64,000 nucleotides of DNA. Source: Spiroplasma endosymbiont of Poecilobothrus nobilitatus. Lineage in GTDB: Bacteria > Bacillota_I > Bacilli_A > Mycoplasmatales > Mycoplasmataceae. The stretch spans positions 1,302,001 to 1,366,000 of the forward strand of contig NZ_OZ034915.1 in assembly GCF_964030655.1 (NCBI RefSeq). Direction: 5' to 3'. Each line of letters opens with the position of its first letter. Within the stretch, counting starts at the first letter, position 1. The notes beneath the pieces were generated by a model. That model saw nothing but the letters and a program-made list of their open reading frames with translations. It searched no databases and had not been told where the DNA came from. Made by a program: the position numbers and the translations under genes. Below, piece by piece: positions 1 to 12,116 of the stretch.

Positions 1-2115
<2,115 letters not shown>

Positions 2116-2144
2116 TTTTACTTTCAACTCCTATCTAAAATTTG

Positions 2145-3287
2145 TTTTAATTTTGTAGAAAACTCTTGATTAAATAAAAAAAATCATCAATATGATAACT
2201 TTAAAAGAAAATTATATAAACTTTTAATATTGTTATTTAACTTTTTTATACGTTAAAATATAATACCGATGATTGTTGGTTTGGCGTTAAACCTTTATGC
2301 TGGTATTTTCATTTTCAGAGATTTAAATAATTTTGAATGTTCGTGAAACATAAGCCATGATAATGAATTAAGGATTCTTTAAGATTTGATTGTAATTTAC
2401 TAATTTTATTTAACTTCCGATAACTAGCATCAGGATTTGTACTAGTTTTATTTGCTAATAAAATAGAATTTGTTTGTTTTGCTACTAATAAATATAATGG
2501 TTGCATGTCAGAAATAATAATTGAATTTTCTTTGATTAATTGTTTATTAATATTTTCAATAATTCACTGTTTTTGTAATCGTTTTGTGTTGGTTGATTTA
2601 ACATAAATATTATTATTGCTATCAACAGCCATTTGAACACAACATTTAGTGTTGGTTGAAAATGAATCAAGATGAATTTTTCTTTTATCAAATTTATCTT
2701 TAAAATTACCTTTGTGGATTTCTTTAATAAATGTTTCATCGATTTGAATTTGGCCATTTAACGTTTTAAATTTTAATTGGGTGTTTTCTAATTGTTTTGA
2801 TTTCATTATTTTTTGGCGATTATATCAAGCGGTTTTCGGTGATGTTTTAATAAAGTGGGAAATCATTTTACTAGATTGGCTTAATAATGAAATTTGAATC
2901 AATAAATTTCACTGTTCATAATTTAAATGACTTCAATACGTAAAATGATCACGAAAAGCATCAAAACTAGCACGACATTTTTTGCATAAATATTTTTGTT
3001 TTCCTTAAGGATTATGACCATTTTTAACACAATAAAAAGATTGACAATTAGGACATTTAATACCTTTATCCCTAAATTTTTGTTCAATTTCATTTAAGCG
3101 TTTTTGTTTTTTAATTAATTCTGCTTCTTTTTTGACTTTTTCATGAAATTCTAAAAATTGATCATCTGTTAAACTATTTATTAATTCTTCAATTATTTTT
3201 TCCATTAATTATTAACCTCTTATATTAAAAATATACCTAATTTTAGGTATATTTTATAAATATCAAGAGTTTTCTACAAAATTAAAG
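2145..3287 (-). mobile_element. IS-A copy 1, IS1595-like insertion sequence (1143 bp)
   Basis: Complete element with matching ends (CTTTAATTTTGTAGAAAACT type inverted repeats) flanked by a perfect 8-bp target duplication, AAAATTTG, at 2137-2144 and 3288-3295. An 8-bp duplication and a Zn-ribbon plus DDE transposase fit the IS1595 family (ISXO2-like). It sits between the tail of E1-beta and the start of E2. Confidence 0.9.
2246..3205 (-). pseudogene. IS-A transposase, one nonsense codon
   Basis: 319 codons. The N-terminus is followed by a zinc ribbon (CPNC and, further on, CKKC), then an ISXO2-like DDE domain starting at GQIQIDETFIKE. The frame is open apart from TAA in place of GAA after VKNGHNP (codon 67, near 3006); other IS-A copies have GAA there. 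The remaining in-frame TGA codons are Trp. Confidence 0.85.
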
Positions 3288-3620
3288 AAAATTTGTAGTT
3301 AACTAATTCTTTAATTTTAACTACAATTTTTCGAACTGATGGTTGATGATAATGTTCACCACGATCAAATGGAATAATAATATCATAACCAGTTACTCGT
3401 CCCGCTGGGGCTTTTAAATATTCAAAACATTTTTTATTAACAGTTGTAATAACTTCAGATGCAACTGAAAATGAACGAACAGCTTCATGAACAACTAAAA
3501 TTCGTCCTGTTTTTTTAACAGATTCAATAACGATTTCACGATCTCATGGTTGAATTGTTCGCAAATCAATTAAATCAGCATTAACAGAAAAACCTTCTTC
3601 TTTGAAATTGTCAAGAAAAA
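3274..3620 (-). pseudogene. pdhB: Pyruvate dehydrogenase E1-beta, C-terminal remnant
   Basis: About 110 residues of the C-terminal transketolase domain, including DLIDLRTIQPWD, GRILVVHEAV and KAPAGRVTGYDIIIPF, typical of E1-beta. The upstream part is cut off by IS-B at 3620. The gene once ended at a TAG just beyond the IS-A insertion point; IS-A displaced it, and the frame now stops at a TAG inside the IS end (3274-3276), swapping the last residue or two for a short IS-encoded tail. The remnant cannot function. Confidence 0.85.
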
Positions 3621-4731
3621 TGGATACGAAAAAATAACTCTAGGAATGAAGTCTGTACTCAACGGGGCTCATTCCTTTTATTTTTGTTAAAGGACGGTAA
3701 TTATTATAAAAATTTACATAATTATGTGTAACTTTCATTAAAACTTCTTTTGTTCTGTTGCTTTTAGGAATTAAATTTAAACATTCATATTTATAAGATT
3801 TAAATCACGTTTCACAACAACCATTATCAGCAGGATTGCCTTTCCGAGACATTGACATTCACATATCTAATTGACCAGTTAAAATATTTCATTTTTGTTT
3901 AATGTACTGAATATCATGATCACTATGGATTATTACATTTTTGGGTTTATTTCTTTTAACCCAAGCGTTTTTAAGACTTTGAAAAACAAAACCATTACTA
4001 AAATTAGATGAAATATTTCAATCAATAATTTCATCATTATTAATATCACGTATTATTGTTAAATAAAATGGTTTATTACTAGTAAGTAAATATGTTATAT
4101 CAGTAACTCAAACTTGATTAATATCAGTGGTATAAAAATTACGTTTAAGTTTCCCATATTTATTAGTTTTTAATAATAAATTTGCTGTTTTACTATTTTC
4201 AGTAGATTCAGGATATTTGAATTTGGTTTTCTTATTAATTACCGATTTAATTCCTAAATTTTTCATATAACGATAAACAATATGCTCTGCCAGATTTAGA
4301 TTTCACATTTTATTTATTAATTTTGTTAATAAACGATAACCATATTTTTGATTATAAAATAAATATGTTAATTTAATAATTCATGCTAAAGTCTTATCTC
4401 ATTTGTTAAATTTAGAGTAACCTAATTTAATTCAATTATAAAATCCCGAATAACTTATTTCCAAAATTTTACACATTCATTTGACATTATATTTGCGCCG
4501 TAAATCACAAATAATTCTAAATTTTTTCTTTTTCGATAAGACGACAAACTTTTTTATGTCTTCTGATAAGTTAATATATTCAATTAATTCTTCTCGCGAC
4601 ATTAAATTTATATCAACATTTTTTTCTCTTCTTGGTTTATGTTTATGTGTTGTAGCTTGTTTACCATTTCCTCATTTTAAACCATATTCCCCATGTTTTT
4701 TAAATTAACTTCGTCATCGAATAATAGTTGT
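3621..4731 (-). mobile_element. IS-B, IS3-family element, 5' part lost
   Basis: Starts at TGGATACG inside pdhB and carries an IS3-type orfB plus the tail of orfA. It is cut at 4731 by IS-C copy 1, and its remainder is not found on the other side. Confidence 0.75.
3640..4602 (-). CDS. IS-B transposase orfB (IS3 family)
   Basis: Open frame of about 320 codons with TGA as Trp. It has an HTH_21-like N-terminal part and an rve integrase core with DDE residues in VTDITYLL, IIHSDHD and NPADNGCCETWFKSYKYE, ending in the usual NYRPLTKIKGMSPVEY. The start at 4602 is the first good ATG; in IS3 elements orfB is normally made by -1 frameshift from orfA, whose tail lies just upstream. The enzyme looks intact, but its 5' leader and left IS end are gone, so autonomous movement is unlikely. 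Confidence 0.75.
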
Positions 4732-4812
4732 TGGATAGGCTACAATTATTAGGGCCATAATTATATAGACTTCAAAATTAGATAAAATTATTAAGAAAGA
4801 AGGAATATAAAA

Positions 4813-5090
4813 ATGGGAAATAAAACTTCATACTCTGAAGAATTTAAAAAACAAATTGTCATGCTATATAAAAATGGTAAAATTGTTATTAATCTAGGGC
4901 AAGAATATAATTTACCAAAACCAACTATTTATAGTTGAGTTAAAAATTATAATAATTCTGGTTCATTTAAAAAAAAGACAATCGCACACTATAAGAAAAT
5001 GAAATAATAACTTTACGAAAAGAACTTAAAGACTTGAAAATGGAAAATGACATTTTAAAGCAAGCCGCACTGATAATGGCCAAAAAATAA
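4813..5090 (+). pseudogene. IS-C copy 1 orfA, broken
   Basis: HTH transposase subunit starting [20 protein letters not shown]. Compared with other copies it has lost one base in the A-tract near 4970 and carries GAA>TAA near 5003. Confidence 0.8.
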
Positions 5091-5143
5091 CAATAATTAA
5101 TAACAACAAAACAAAATATTCAGTAAGAAAAATATGTAAGATT

Positions 5144-5923
5144 TTGGGTTTATCAAAATCAACGTATTATTATCAAACTAATAAATGTATTAACAAGCAA
5201 GTTAATAATTATGAACAAGAAATTATCAGTGCCTTTAATAAAAGTCGCAAAATTTATGGGGCTCGCAAAATTAAAGTTATTTTTAACAGAAAAGATATCA
5301 TCTTATCGCGGCGAAAAATCATATTCTTTATGATCAAAAATAATTTGGTTTCTAAATACACCAAATTAAAATATCATAATCATAAAACAACAGTCAATAA
5401 TGACCAAATTAATAATATTTTAAATCGTCAATTTAACAACAAAAAACCTAATGAAGTTATTGTTAGTGATTTAACATATGTTCAAGTTGGCGCTAAATGA
5501 CATTATATTTGTTTATTAATTGACTTGTTTAATCGTGAAATAATTGGTTATAGTGCTGGGCCGAATAAAACGGCCGAACTGGTCCAACAAGCTTTTCATA
5601 AAATAACACGACCATTAAATCAAATAACTCTATTTCATACTGATCGTGGTAATGAGTTTAAAAATAAAATCATTGATGAAATTTTAATAACTTTTAATAT
5701 TAAAAGATCATTAAGCAATAAAGGCTGCCCTTATGATAATGCTGTGGCTGAAACAACTTACAAAACTTTTAAAACTGAATTTATTAAGGGTAAAAAATTT
5801 AAAAATTTAACACAATTAAAATACGAACTTTTTGATTTTGTGCATTGATATAACAATATTCGAATTCATGGCAGTTTAAATTATTTATCTCCAGTTACTT
5901 TTATAAAACAAATGTCTATATAA
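5144..5923 (+). CDS. IS-C copy 1 transposase orfB (IS3 family)
   Basis: Integrase-core transposase, open with TGA as Trp to MSI at 5921. The DDE residues lie in VSDLTYVQ, FHTDRGNEFK and NAVAETTYKTFK. Normally it is expressed by -1 slippage in the A6 run ending orfA (GCC AAA AAA TAA). Here orfA is broken, so expression of the fusion is doubtful. Confidence 0.8.
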
Positions 5924-6020
5924 AAAGTGTCCTAAAAAGTGTTGCCATAAGACTGCACCCCAAAAAGTAAGTAAAATAAAAAAAGATTTTGTTAAATTTT
6001 TATAAGGGGTGCATTTTTAT

Positions 6021-6284
6021 ATGGCAAAAAAAGGACAAAAATATAACAAATATACATCAGAATTTAGAACAAAAATCATTGAGGAAATTAAACAAAAAAG
6101 TTGTTGAATAGTAGCAAAACAATATAATATAAATGCAAATACAGTATAATCTTGATGAACAAATCATAAAAAAGGAAAATTAAACAATCCTAAAGGACCT
6201 AAAATTTCTTTTGGCAAAAGAAATTTAGAATATTATAAAACAAGGTATGAATTATTAAAAAAGCTCCATGACTTTTACAATTAA
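6021..6284 (+). pseudogene. IS-D copy 1 orfA, one nonsense codon
   Basis: Starts MAKKGQKYNKYTSEF, an HTH protein of 87 codons. A GAA codon present in IS-D copy 3 is TAA here (near 6148). The slippery run A AAA AAG at 6257-6263 is the expected -1 frameshift site into orfB. Confidence 0.8.
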
Positions 6285-7135
6285 GCAAACTAAGAATAGT
6301 CTCTTTTATTAAACAAAATTGTCGTGAATATTCAATAAAATTATTACTAGAAGTAACCGGGTTAAAACGTAGTTATTGAAATAAATATAAAAATTATGAC
6401 AGTAGCAAAAAAGATAAAAAAGCAATAAATGATATTGTAAAAGTCTATGAAGAAAATTTAAAACAATTTGGTTATCGAAGAATTACTAAATATTTAAAAG
6501 AAGATTATGGTATAAAATATAATTCAAAAAAAGTTTTAAGAATTATGCGTGATAATCAAATACAACCTGAATATGTAAGAAAAATGAGAAGAAAAATAAA
6601 GTATAAACAGAATAAAGAAAAAAGCTTATTGCAATATCCTGATTTAATTAAACGTAAATTCAATGATATAAAAACAAGGTTTTCAGTACTATATACTGAT
6701 GTAACATATTTAATTTGAAAAGGAGAAAGATATTATCAATCAACAATTATTGATGGATATACTAAAGAAATAGTTGATGTAAAGTGATCTAAATATAATG
6801 ACAATAAATTAGTAATGGATAATTTAAATGATGCAATTAATAAAATAAAATTAATAAAAAAAGATCTGAATGGAATAATAATTTACTCAGATCACGGATA
6901 TCAATATACATCCACTATTTATCACGATAAATGTTTATCTAACGGTATTATAATTTCAATGGGGAAAAAATACCACTGTGCAGATAATATTGTTATAGAA
7001 AGTTTTCATTCATTACTTAAGAAAGCTACAATCCATAATAAAATATATAATTCACATGAAGAATATATACAAGATGTTATAAAATGAAATACATGATATT
7101 CAAATCGTAAAGAAAAAGATATAATTAAAAAATAG
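6257..7135 (+). CDS. IS-D copy 1 transposase orfB (IS3 family)
   Basis: Open from the slippery site to TAG at 7133-7135. DDE residues are in YTDVTYLIW, IIYSDHGYQY and NIVIESFHSLLKK. The N-terminal part contains the HTH_21 stretch QFGYRRITKYLKEDYG. No independent start codon was chosen; the coordinate marks the -1 frame. Confidence 0.75.
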
Positions 7136-7403
7136 TAAATACTTTTTATTAGTACTTACTAAAATGGGTGCACTCTACATTCCATATTAATAAATTATTA
7201 TATTTAATAAAAAAATGTATCTTAATGATAACAAAAATAAGTTATAAATAATTTTAAGATTAAAGAGAACATTGGATTTAAAAAAAATATTTTAGTTTTA
7301 GAATTAAATTTTACTTTATCAATATGTGTACAAATTATTTACTTAATTTAATAATATTTTTTTATTTTAAAATATAAGATTTATTTTATAGAAGGAAAAA
7401 AAT

Positions 7404-7919
7404 ATGAAAAAGAAATCAAAAAAGTGATGAATACTAAATTTCAATTTAATTTTTCTTGTTGTTTTACTTTTAAGTTTTATTTTATATGTATTATATTGTA
7501 CTTATGGAAATTCAAAATTAATAGTTGGCTCAGTAAACCATCCTATTTTATTAAGCTCAATGATTACTGAAAATGATTTAGGAAATTAGGTCGTATAAAG
7601 AAAATAAGGGTTTTAGACAAATAAGAAAAAAAATACCTTTTTAATTTATTGAACTAAATAACATTTAAAAATAAAAACCCTTATTTTATTTATACGACCA
7701 ACAATTAATACAAATGGGTTTCCTGTTCTAACAGAAAATCATATAAAAGATAAATTAAAAACAAAATATCATGATTTAAATATTGATGATATTAATGTAA
7801 CAAATATTACGCAATGAAATGTAATAATTACAGCAAAAGATAGTAGTCTTTATAATGGGGAGTTACCAATTAAGTATGCGTGTAGTTGATGTAAAAAAAA
7901 TTGGAGAGTTGTTAATTAA
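7404..7919 (+). pseudogene. Membrane-anchored spiroplasma surface protein split by a MITE
   Basis: RBS GAAGGAAA precedes an ATG. The protein begins MKKKSKKWWIL with one hydrophobic segment (about residues 12-32), then MITENDLGN. A 111-bp insertion introduces TAG, and the frame resumes beyond it with NTNGFPVLTENHIKDKL, VTNITQWNVIITA and SLYNGELPIKY. This resembles the short repeated domain (LG-I-T, T-I-A-I, Y-G-V-Y pattern) of spiroplasma lipoproteins. About 135 residues without the insert. The family likeness is from memory of such proteins, not a search. Confidence 0.65.
7589..7699. mobile_element. MITE-like insertion with terminal inverted repeats
   Basis: 111 bp with near-perfect termini of about 26 bp, beginning GGTCGTATAAA and ending TTTATACGACC, and no coding capacity. 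AATTA occurs on both sides and may be a target duplication. It interrupts a coding frame that continues on both sides. Confidence 0.75.
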
Positions 7920-8052
7920 AGACAATTTCTAATAACTTTATTTAATGTAGTTATATCTAAAATTTTTAAATAGCATAAAATTTTAAGTATTTGCTTATGA
8001 CAATTAATAAATTATTATAAAATTATTAATTTATCTTTTTAAAAAAGTTAAT

Positions 8053-8590
8053 TTAATATTCAATTCCTTTACGAGCAGGAACTTTTTGATAAAAATAATG
8101 TTTTGTTGTTTGAACATGGCTAACTAAGTCAACAGCATTAATTAAATTATCAGTAATATGATGGCCAGAAAAAGCCATTTCAATATTTGAAGATTTTTTT
8201 TGAATAACTTCAATTAATTCTGCTTCAGAAATTAATTCATTATAAATACACAATAATAATTCATCAACAATAATTAAGTCAACTGTTGGGTCTTGACTTA
8301 ATTTTTTTAATTCATTAAAACCAATTTGCATTTCTTTCTGTAAAATTGCTTTTTCTTGATCATTCATTTCTCAAAAAAATTTTGTACTTGATGAATAATA
8401 ATTTATTATTTCTAGATTTGGATTAGCTAAATTTTGAAAAAATAACATTTCACCAGAAATCCGGTTTTTTAAAAAACGGAGATATTTAACATTTCATTGA
8501 TATCCTAGAGCACGAATTGTCATTCCATTTAAAATTGATGTTTTACCTTTTCCGTCCCCATAATAAATATGACAATAACCTTTTTTGCAT
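8053..8590 (-). pseudogene. Cob(I)alamin adenosyltransferase-like ATPase (CobA/BtuR), frameshift at start
   Basis: BtuR/CobO-type P-loop protein. Walker A lies in HIYYGDGKGKTSILNG and the Walker B-like strand in VDLIIVDELL, with the family C-terminal pattern SGHHITDNLINAVDLVSHV. About 175 residues, the usual size. The good RBS (GGAGGGAA) and ATG at 8590 lead into a frame that stops at once; the protein frame is one base off across the A6 tract just after the ATG. Either the gene is broken, transcripts slip in the A-run, or it starts at a non-standard ATA. Spiroplasmas lack obvious B12 enzymes, so the substrate is uncertain. Confidence 0.7.
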
Positions 8591-8673
8591 ATTTCCCTCC
8601 TTATGTATAGAGTTATTGTACTAAAAATGTTTTATTTTGTGTTCATGTCTCTTGAATTAGTTAAAGAATAATT

Positions 8674-8725
8674 TTATCAAATTAATTGCAAAACATTTTT
8701 GACATTTTGCAATTAATTTGATAAA
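8674..8725. promoter_or_regulatory. 21-bp inverted repeat between divergent genes
   Basis: A perfect stem (TTTATCAAATTAATTGCAAAA and its complement) encloses a loop of about 10 bases. It lies between the minus-strand BtuR-like gene and the plus-strand lipoprotein, so it could be an operator or a bidirectional stem-loop. No T-run typical of a terminator follows. Confidence 0.5.
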
Positions 8726-8827
8726 TATTAAATCTGTTTTTTATTTTTTTATTTTTTTTATAAGATATTAGCGATAGTTTAATTTTTAATTATGCTATTA
8801 AAATTTTAGGAGGAGTTAATTAATAAA

Positions 8828-10480
8828 ATGAAAAAATTATTTAGTATTTTTAGTGTTATAACACTAATCGGTGCAACTAGTTCAAATCTGACAAGTTGCA
8901 ATAATCAAAATACTGAGGAACTTGAAGAAGATACTTCAGCAACAGATTTTGAAATGATAAATGAGATTAAAACAAGCGCAAGTAATCAAATTAATAATTA
9001 TTTTAAATCAAAAATATATGTTGATAGTAAAAAGAAAAATTTAGCAGGTCTTTATGAAAAAGTAAACAGTGAGGAAATTTATTATAAATTAGATTTAAAT
9101 AATTCAAAAGATAAAGCATTAGGTGATTACTTTATGAATGATTTTAATACTATTTTTGAATTAGTAAATCATAATTTAAGTATTACATATGTAAATTATT
9201 TTAAAAATAAAAGTCCTTTAACATTTGAAAAAGATTTAAGTACAATTGAAGTTAATTTTATTAATGTTGAAGGATTAAAAAATAAATTCCCAGTTGAGAT
9301 TAATAATGAACCTTTTAATGGAGTGCGAGTTAATTTAAAAGCATTTGTAAGGAGTCAATATAAAAAAATCTTTTCAGATTTTGAAATACCAGTAGTTTAT
9401 AATGTAACAGAGGATCCAACGGTTTTAAAAGAACTCTCAAGTGAAGCCACAAAGTCTTTATTAAAAAAACTTAATGAATATTTTCATAATTTAAAAAAAG
9501 TTGATTTTAGTACAAATGATATTTTTAAAAAATTATATGAAAAAGTGCAATGAGATTTTTCAGAAAACATTAAAGTTTTAGATGATGCTTTTAAAAAATC
9601 ATTAAAAGTATTTATTAATAAGGATGAAAAGTTTAAAGATATGGATATAAGTTATAATAATGTCCCTTTGCTTGAAAAAGTAGCAAACGGAGAATTAAAT
9701 AATAAAAATAAAGGACTTGATAATTTGGCGGATGTAAAAAATGCGCGAGAAATAACATTGTCAAATTGGTTTAAAGAACCTAATGAACCAAAAAGTATTA
9801 ATAATGTAACAGCAAATGACTTTGTTAATTTCTATAAATATTATATTGGCAAGAGTTTAAATATTAATGATAATGATTCATTAAACTTAGGAAATTTTAA
9901 AATTAATTTAGGTTATTTAAATATTAATGGAATGAGTCTTTCGGGTTATGCAAAAAATATTGAAGATGATAATATAGGTGAAGATGTAATAATGACTTTA
10001 AATTTATCACGTACTGCAATTGACCAAAAATTAAATAATTGAGGAGAAATTATTATTGCTTTTTTAAAATATATTAATAAGGGTCCTTTTGCTAGAAAAG
10101 AGGGAGTTGAAATTATGGTATCAAATAGTTTATTTAAAGATTTTTTACAAAAAAATAAAACAGAGGGCTTAAAAGGAATAATTAAGACTTTGGTAACTAA
10201 CTTTAAACGATCAACTGAAGCAAAAGATTTAAAAGATCTTAAATTATTTAATTTTATTGCACACCCACGTTTTGCTAAAACAATAGGACAAAATATAGAC
10301 AATTATGATGGTTCATTTTTAATATGAGATGTTTCAAATTCTACTCCATGAGCAGTTTTATTTACCTTTGGACAAACTTTTAATAATGGTTTATATTATT
10401 GTTTTGCTTCGTCTTCAAATAATAAGGCGTTTAATAATAGTGTTTACTTTAAAATTGGCATTAAAAAGATTATTTATTAA
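8828..10480 (+). CDS. Large spiroplasma lipoprotein
   Basis: 550 residues, open with three TGA Trp codons. The signal peptide MKKLFSIFSVITLIGATSS ends in the lipobox LTSC (Cys24), so the product should be a lipid-anchored surface protein. An Asp/Glu-rich stretch follows the anchor, and the rest is Asn/Lys-rich and probably globular; no enzyme motif seen. RBS AGGAGG lies about 13 bases upstream. A terminator at 10621 follows. Many spiroplasma lipoproteins share this start, but I recognise no specific family. Confidence 0.8.
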
Positions 10481-10620
10481 ATTGAAATTTGTTAATTAAT
10501 TATTTTAAAAATAAATTCACCATTTTTTACTTAATAAATGATCAACAAAAAATATTTTATTATGATATTAACTTTAAATAAAAAGGTGATAAGTTTAAGC
10601 TATCAACTTAAATAAGCATT

Positions 10621-10650
10621 AAAGAGTTTTAATTTAAAACTCTTTTTTTA
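10621..10650 (+). terminator. Intrinsic terminator after the lipoprotein
   Basis: Stem AAAGAGTTTT / AAAACTCTTT with a short loop and a T7 tail, 140 bases after the stop codon. The rest of 10481-10784 holds no convincing gene. A TTG-started frame beginning near 10712 (LKNYKYSLNQ) runs into IS-D and may be a truncated gene. Confidence 0.7.
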
Positions 10651-10784
10651 TTTAGATAGGTAATATCCTTGCTTTTTTTTATTATAATGGAGAATAAGGC
10701 GATAGATTAATTTTGAAAAATTATAAATATAGTCTTAATCAAATAAGTATCAATAATGTTATTCAAAAGAAAGAGAAGGAATTA

Positions 10785-10871
10785 AAGTGCACCCATTTTA
10801 GTAAGTACTAATAAAAAGTATTTACTATTTTTTTAATTATATCTTTTTCTTTACGATTTGAATATCATGTA
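10785..10871 (-). mobile_element. IS-D copy 2, terminal 87-bp fragment
   Basis: Matches the right end of IS-D (AGTGCACCCATTTTAGTAAG onward). Cut by IS-C copy 2; the rest of the element is missing beyond it. Confidence 0.85.
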
Positions 10872-10952
10872 TGGATAGGCTACAATTATTAGGACCATAA
10901 TTATATAGACTTCAAAATTAGATAAAATTATTAATAAAGAAGGAATATAAAA

Positions 10953-11231
10953 ATGGGAAATAAAACTTCATACTATGAAGAATTTAAAAAACAAATTGTC
11001 ATGCTATATAAAAATGGTAAAAGTGTTATTAATCTAGGGCAAGAATATAATTTACCAAAACCAACTATTTATAGTTGAGTTAAAAATTATAATAATTCTG
11101 GTTCATTTAAAGCAAAAGACAATCGCACACTAGAAGAAAATGAAATAATAACTTTACGAAAAGAACTTAAAGACTTGAAAATGGAAAATGACATTTTAAA
11201 GCAAGCCGCACTGATAATGGCCAAAAAATAA
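10953..11231 (+). CDS. IS-C copy 2 orfA
   Basis: 92-residue HTH protein ([14 protein letters not shown]) with a C-terminal coiled-coil-like [14 protein letters not shown], ending AAA AAA TAA at the -1 slippage site. Intact. Confidence 0.8.
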
Positions 11232-11284
11232 CAATAATTAATAACAACAAAACAAAATATTCAGTAAGAAAAATATGTAAGATT

Positions 11285-12064
11285 TTGGGTTTATCAAAAT
11301 CAACGTATTATTATCAAACTAATAAATGTATTAACAAGCAAGTTAATAATTATGAACAAGAAATTATCAGTGCTTTTAATAAAAGTCGCAAAATTTATGG
11401 GGCTCGCAAAATTAAAGTTATTTTAAACAGAAAAGATATCATCTTATCGCGGCGAAAAATCAGATTCTTTATGATCAAAAATAATTTGGTTTTTAAATAC
11501 ACCAAATTAAAATATCATAATCATAAAACAACAGTCAATAATGACCAAATTAATAATATTTTAAATCGTCAATTTAACAACAAAAAACCTAATGAAGTTA
11601 TTGTTAGTGATTTAACATATGTTAAAGTTGGCGCTAAATGACATTATATTTGTTTATTAATTGACTTGTTTAATCGTGAAATAATTGGTTATAGTGCTGG
11701 GCCGAATAAAACGGCCGAACTGGTCCAACAAGCTTTTCATAAAATAACACGACCATTAAATCAAATAACTCTATTTCATACTGATCGTGGTAATGAGTTT
11801 AAAAATAAAATCATTGATGAAATTTTAATAACTTTTAATATTAAAAGATCATTAAGCAATAAAGGCTGCCCTTATGATAATGCTGTGGCTGAAACAACTT
11901 ACAAAACTTTTAAAACTGAATTTATTAAGGGTAAAAAATTTAAAAATTTAACACAATTAAAATAAGAACTTTTTGATTTTGTGCATTGATATAACAATAT
12001 TCGAATTCATGGCAGTTTAAATTATTTATCTCCAGTTACTTTTAGAAAACAAATGTCTATATAA
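11285..12064 (+). pseudogene. IS-C copy 2 orfB, nonsense codon near the end
   Basis: Same integrase core as the other copies, but TAC>TAA at about 11963 truncates it after LTQLK, removing the last 33 residues or so. Confidence 0.8.
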
Positions 12065-12093
12065 AAAGTGTCCTAAAAAGTGTTGCCATTCCA

Positions 12094-12116
12094 ATCTCTT
12101 GTTCAAATTTATTCAT
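12094..12116 (-). pseudogene. rnhB: Ribonuclease HII, first eight codons only
   Basis: ATG of MNKFEQEI overlaps the ylqF stop (ATGAATAA). In Firmicutes rnhB follows ylqF, so this is probably the rnhB start, removed by IS-C copy 2. Too short to prove from sequence; based on gene order. Confidence 0.4.

Larger units (their letters stand above)
5949..7177 (+). mobile_element. IS-D copy 1 (IS150 type, 1229 bp)
   Basis: Complete element with ends AAGACTGCACCCC and GGGTGCACTCTA, flanked by the 3-bp duplication CAT inside the right end of IS-C copy 1. Confidence 0.9.
4732..7184 (+). mobile_element. IS-C copy 1 (IS150 type), split by IS-D copy 1
   Basis: The left end TGGATAGGCTACAATTATTA is at 4732. 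The right end should read GTTGCCATTCCA, but IS-D is inserted within it: GTTGCCAT ends at 5948 and CATTCCA resumes at 7178-7184. CAT is the 3-bp target duplication of the inner element. Outer target duplication not found. Confidence 0.9.
10872..12093 (+). mobile_element. IS-C copy 2 (1222 bp)
   Basis: Full-length, from TGGATAGGC to GCCATTCCA. Left neighbour is an IS-D end and right neighbour is the rnhB start, so the two flanks do not belong together: a deletion accompanied insertion or later recombination. Confidence 0.9.
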
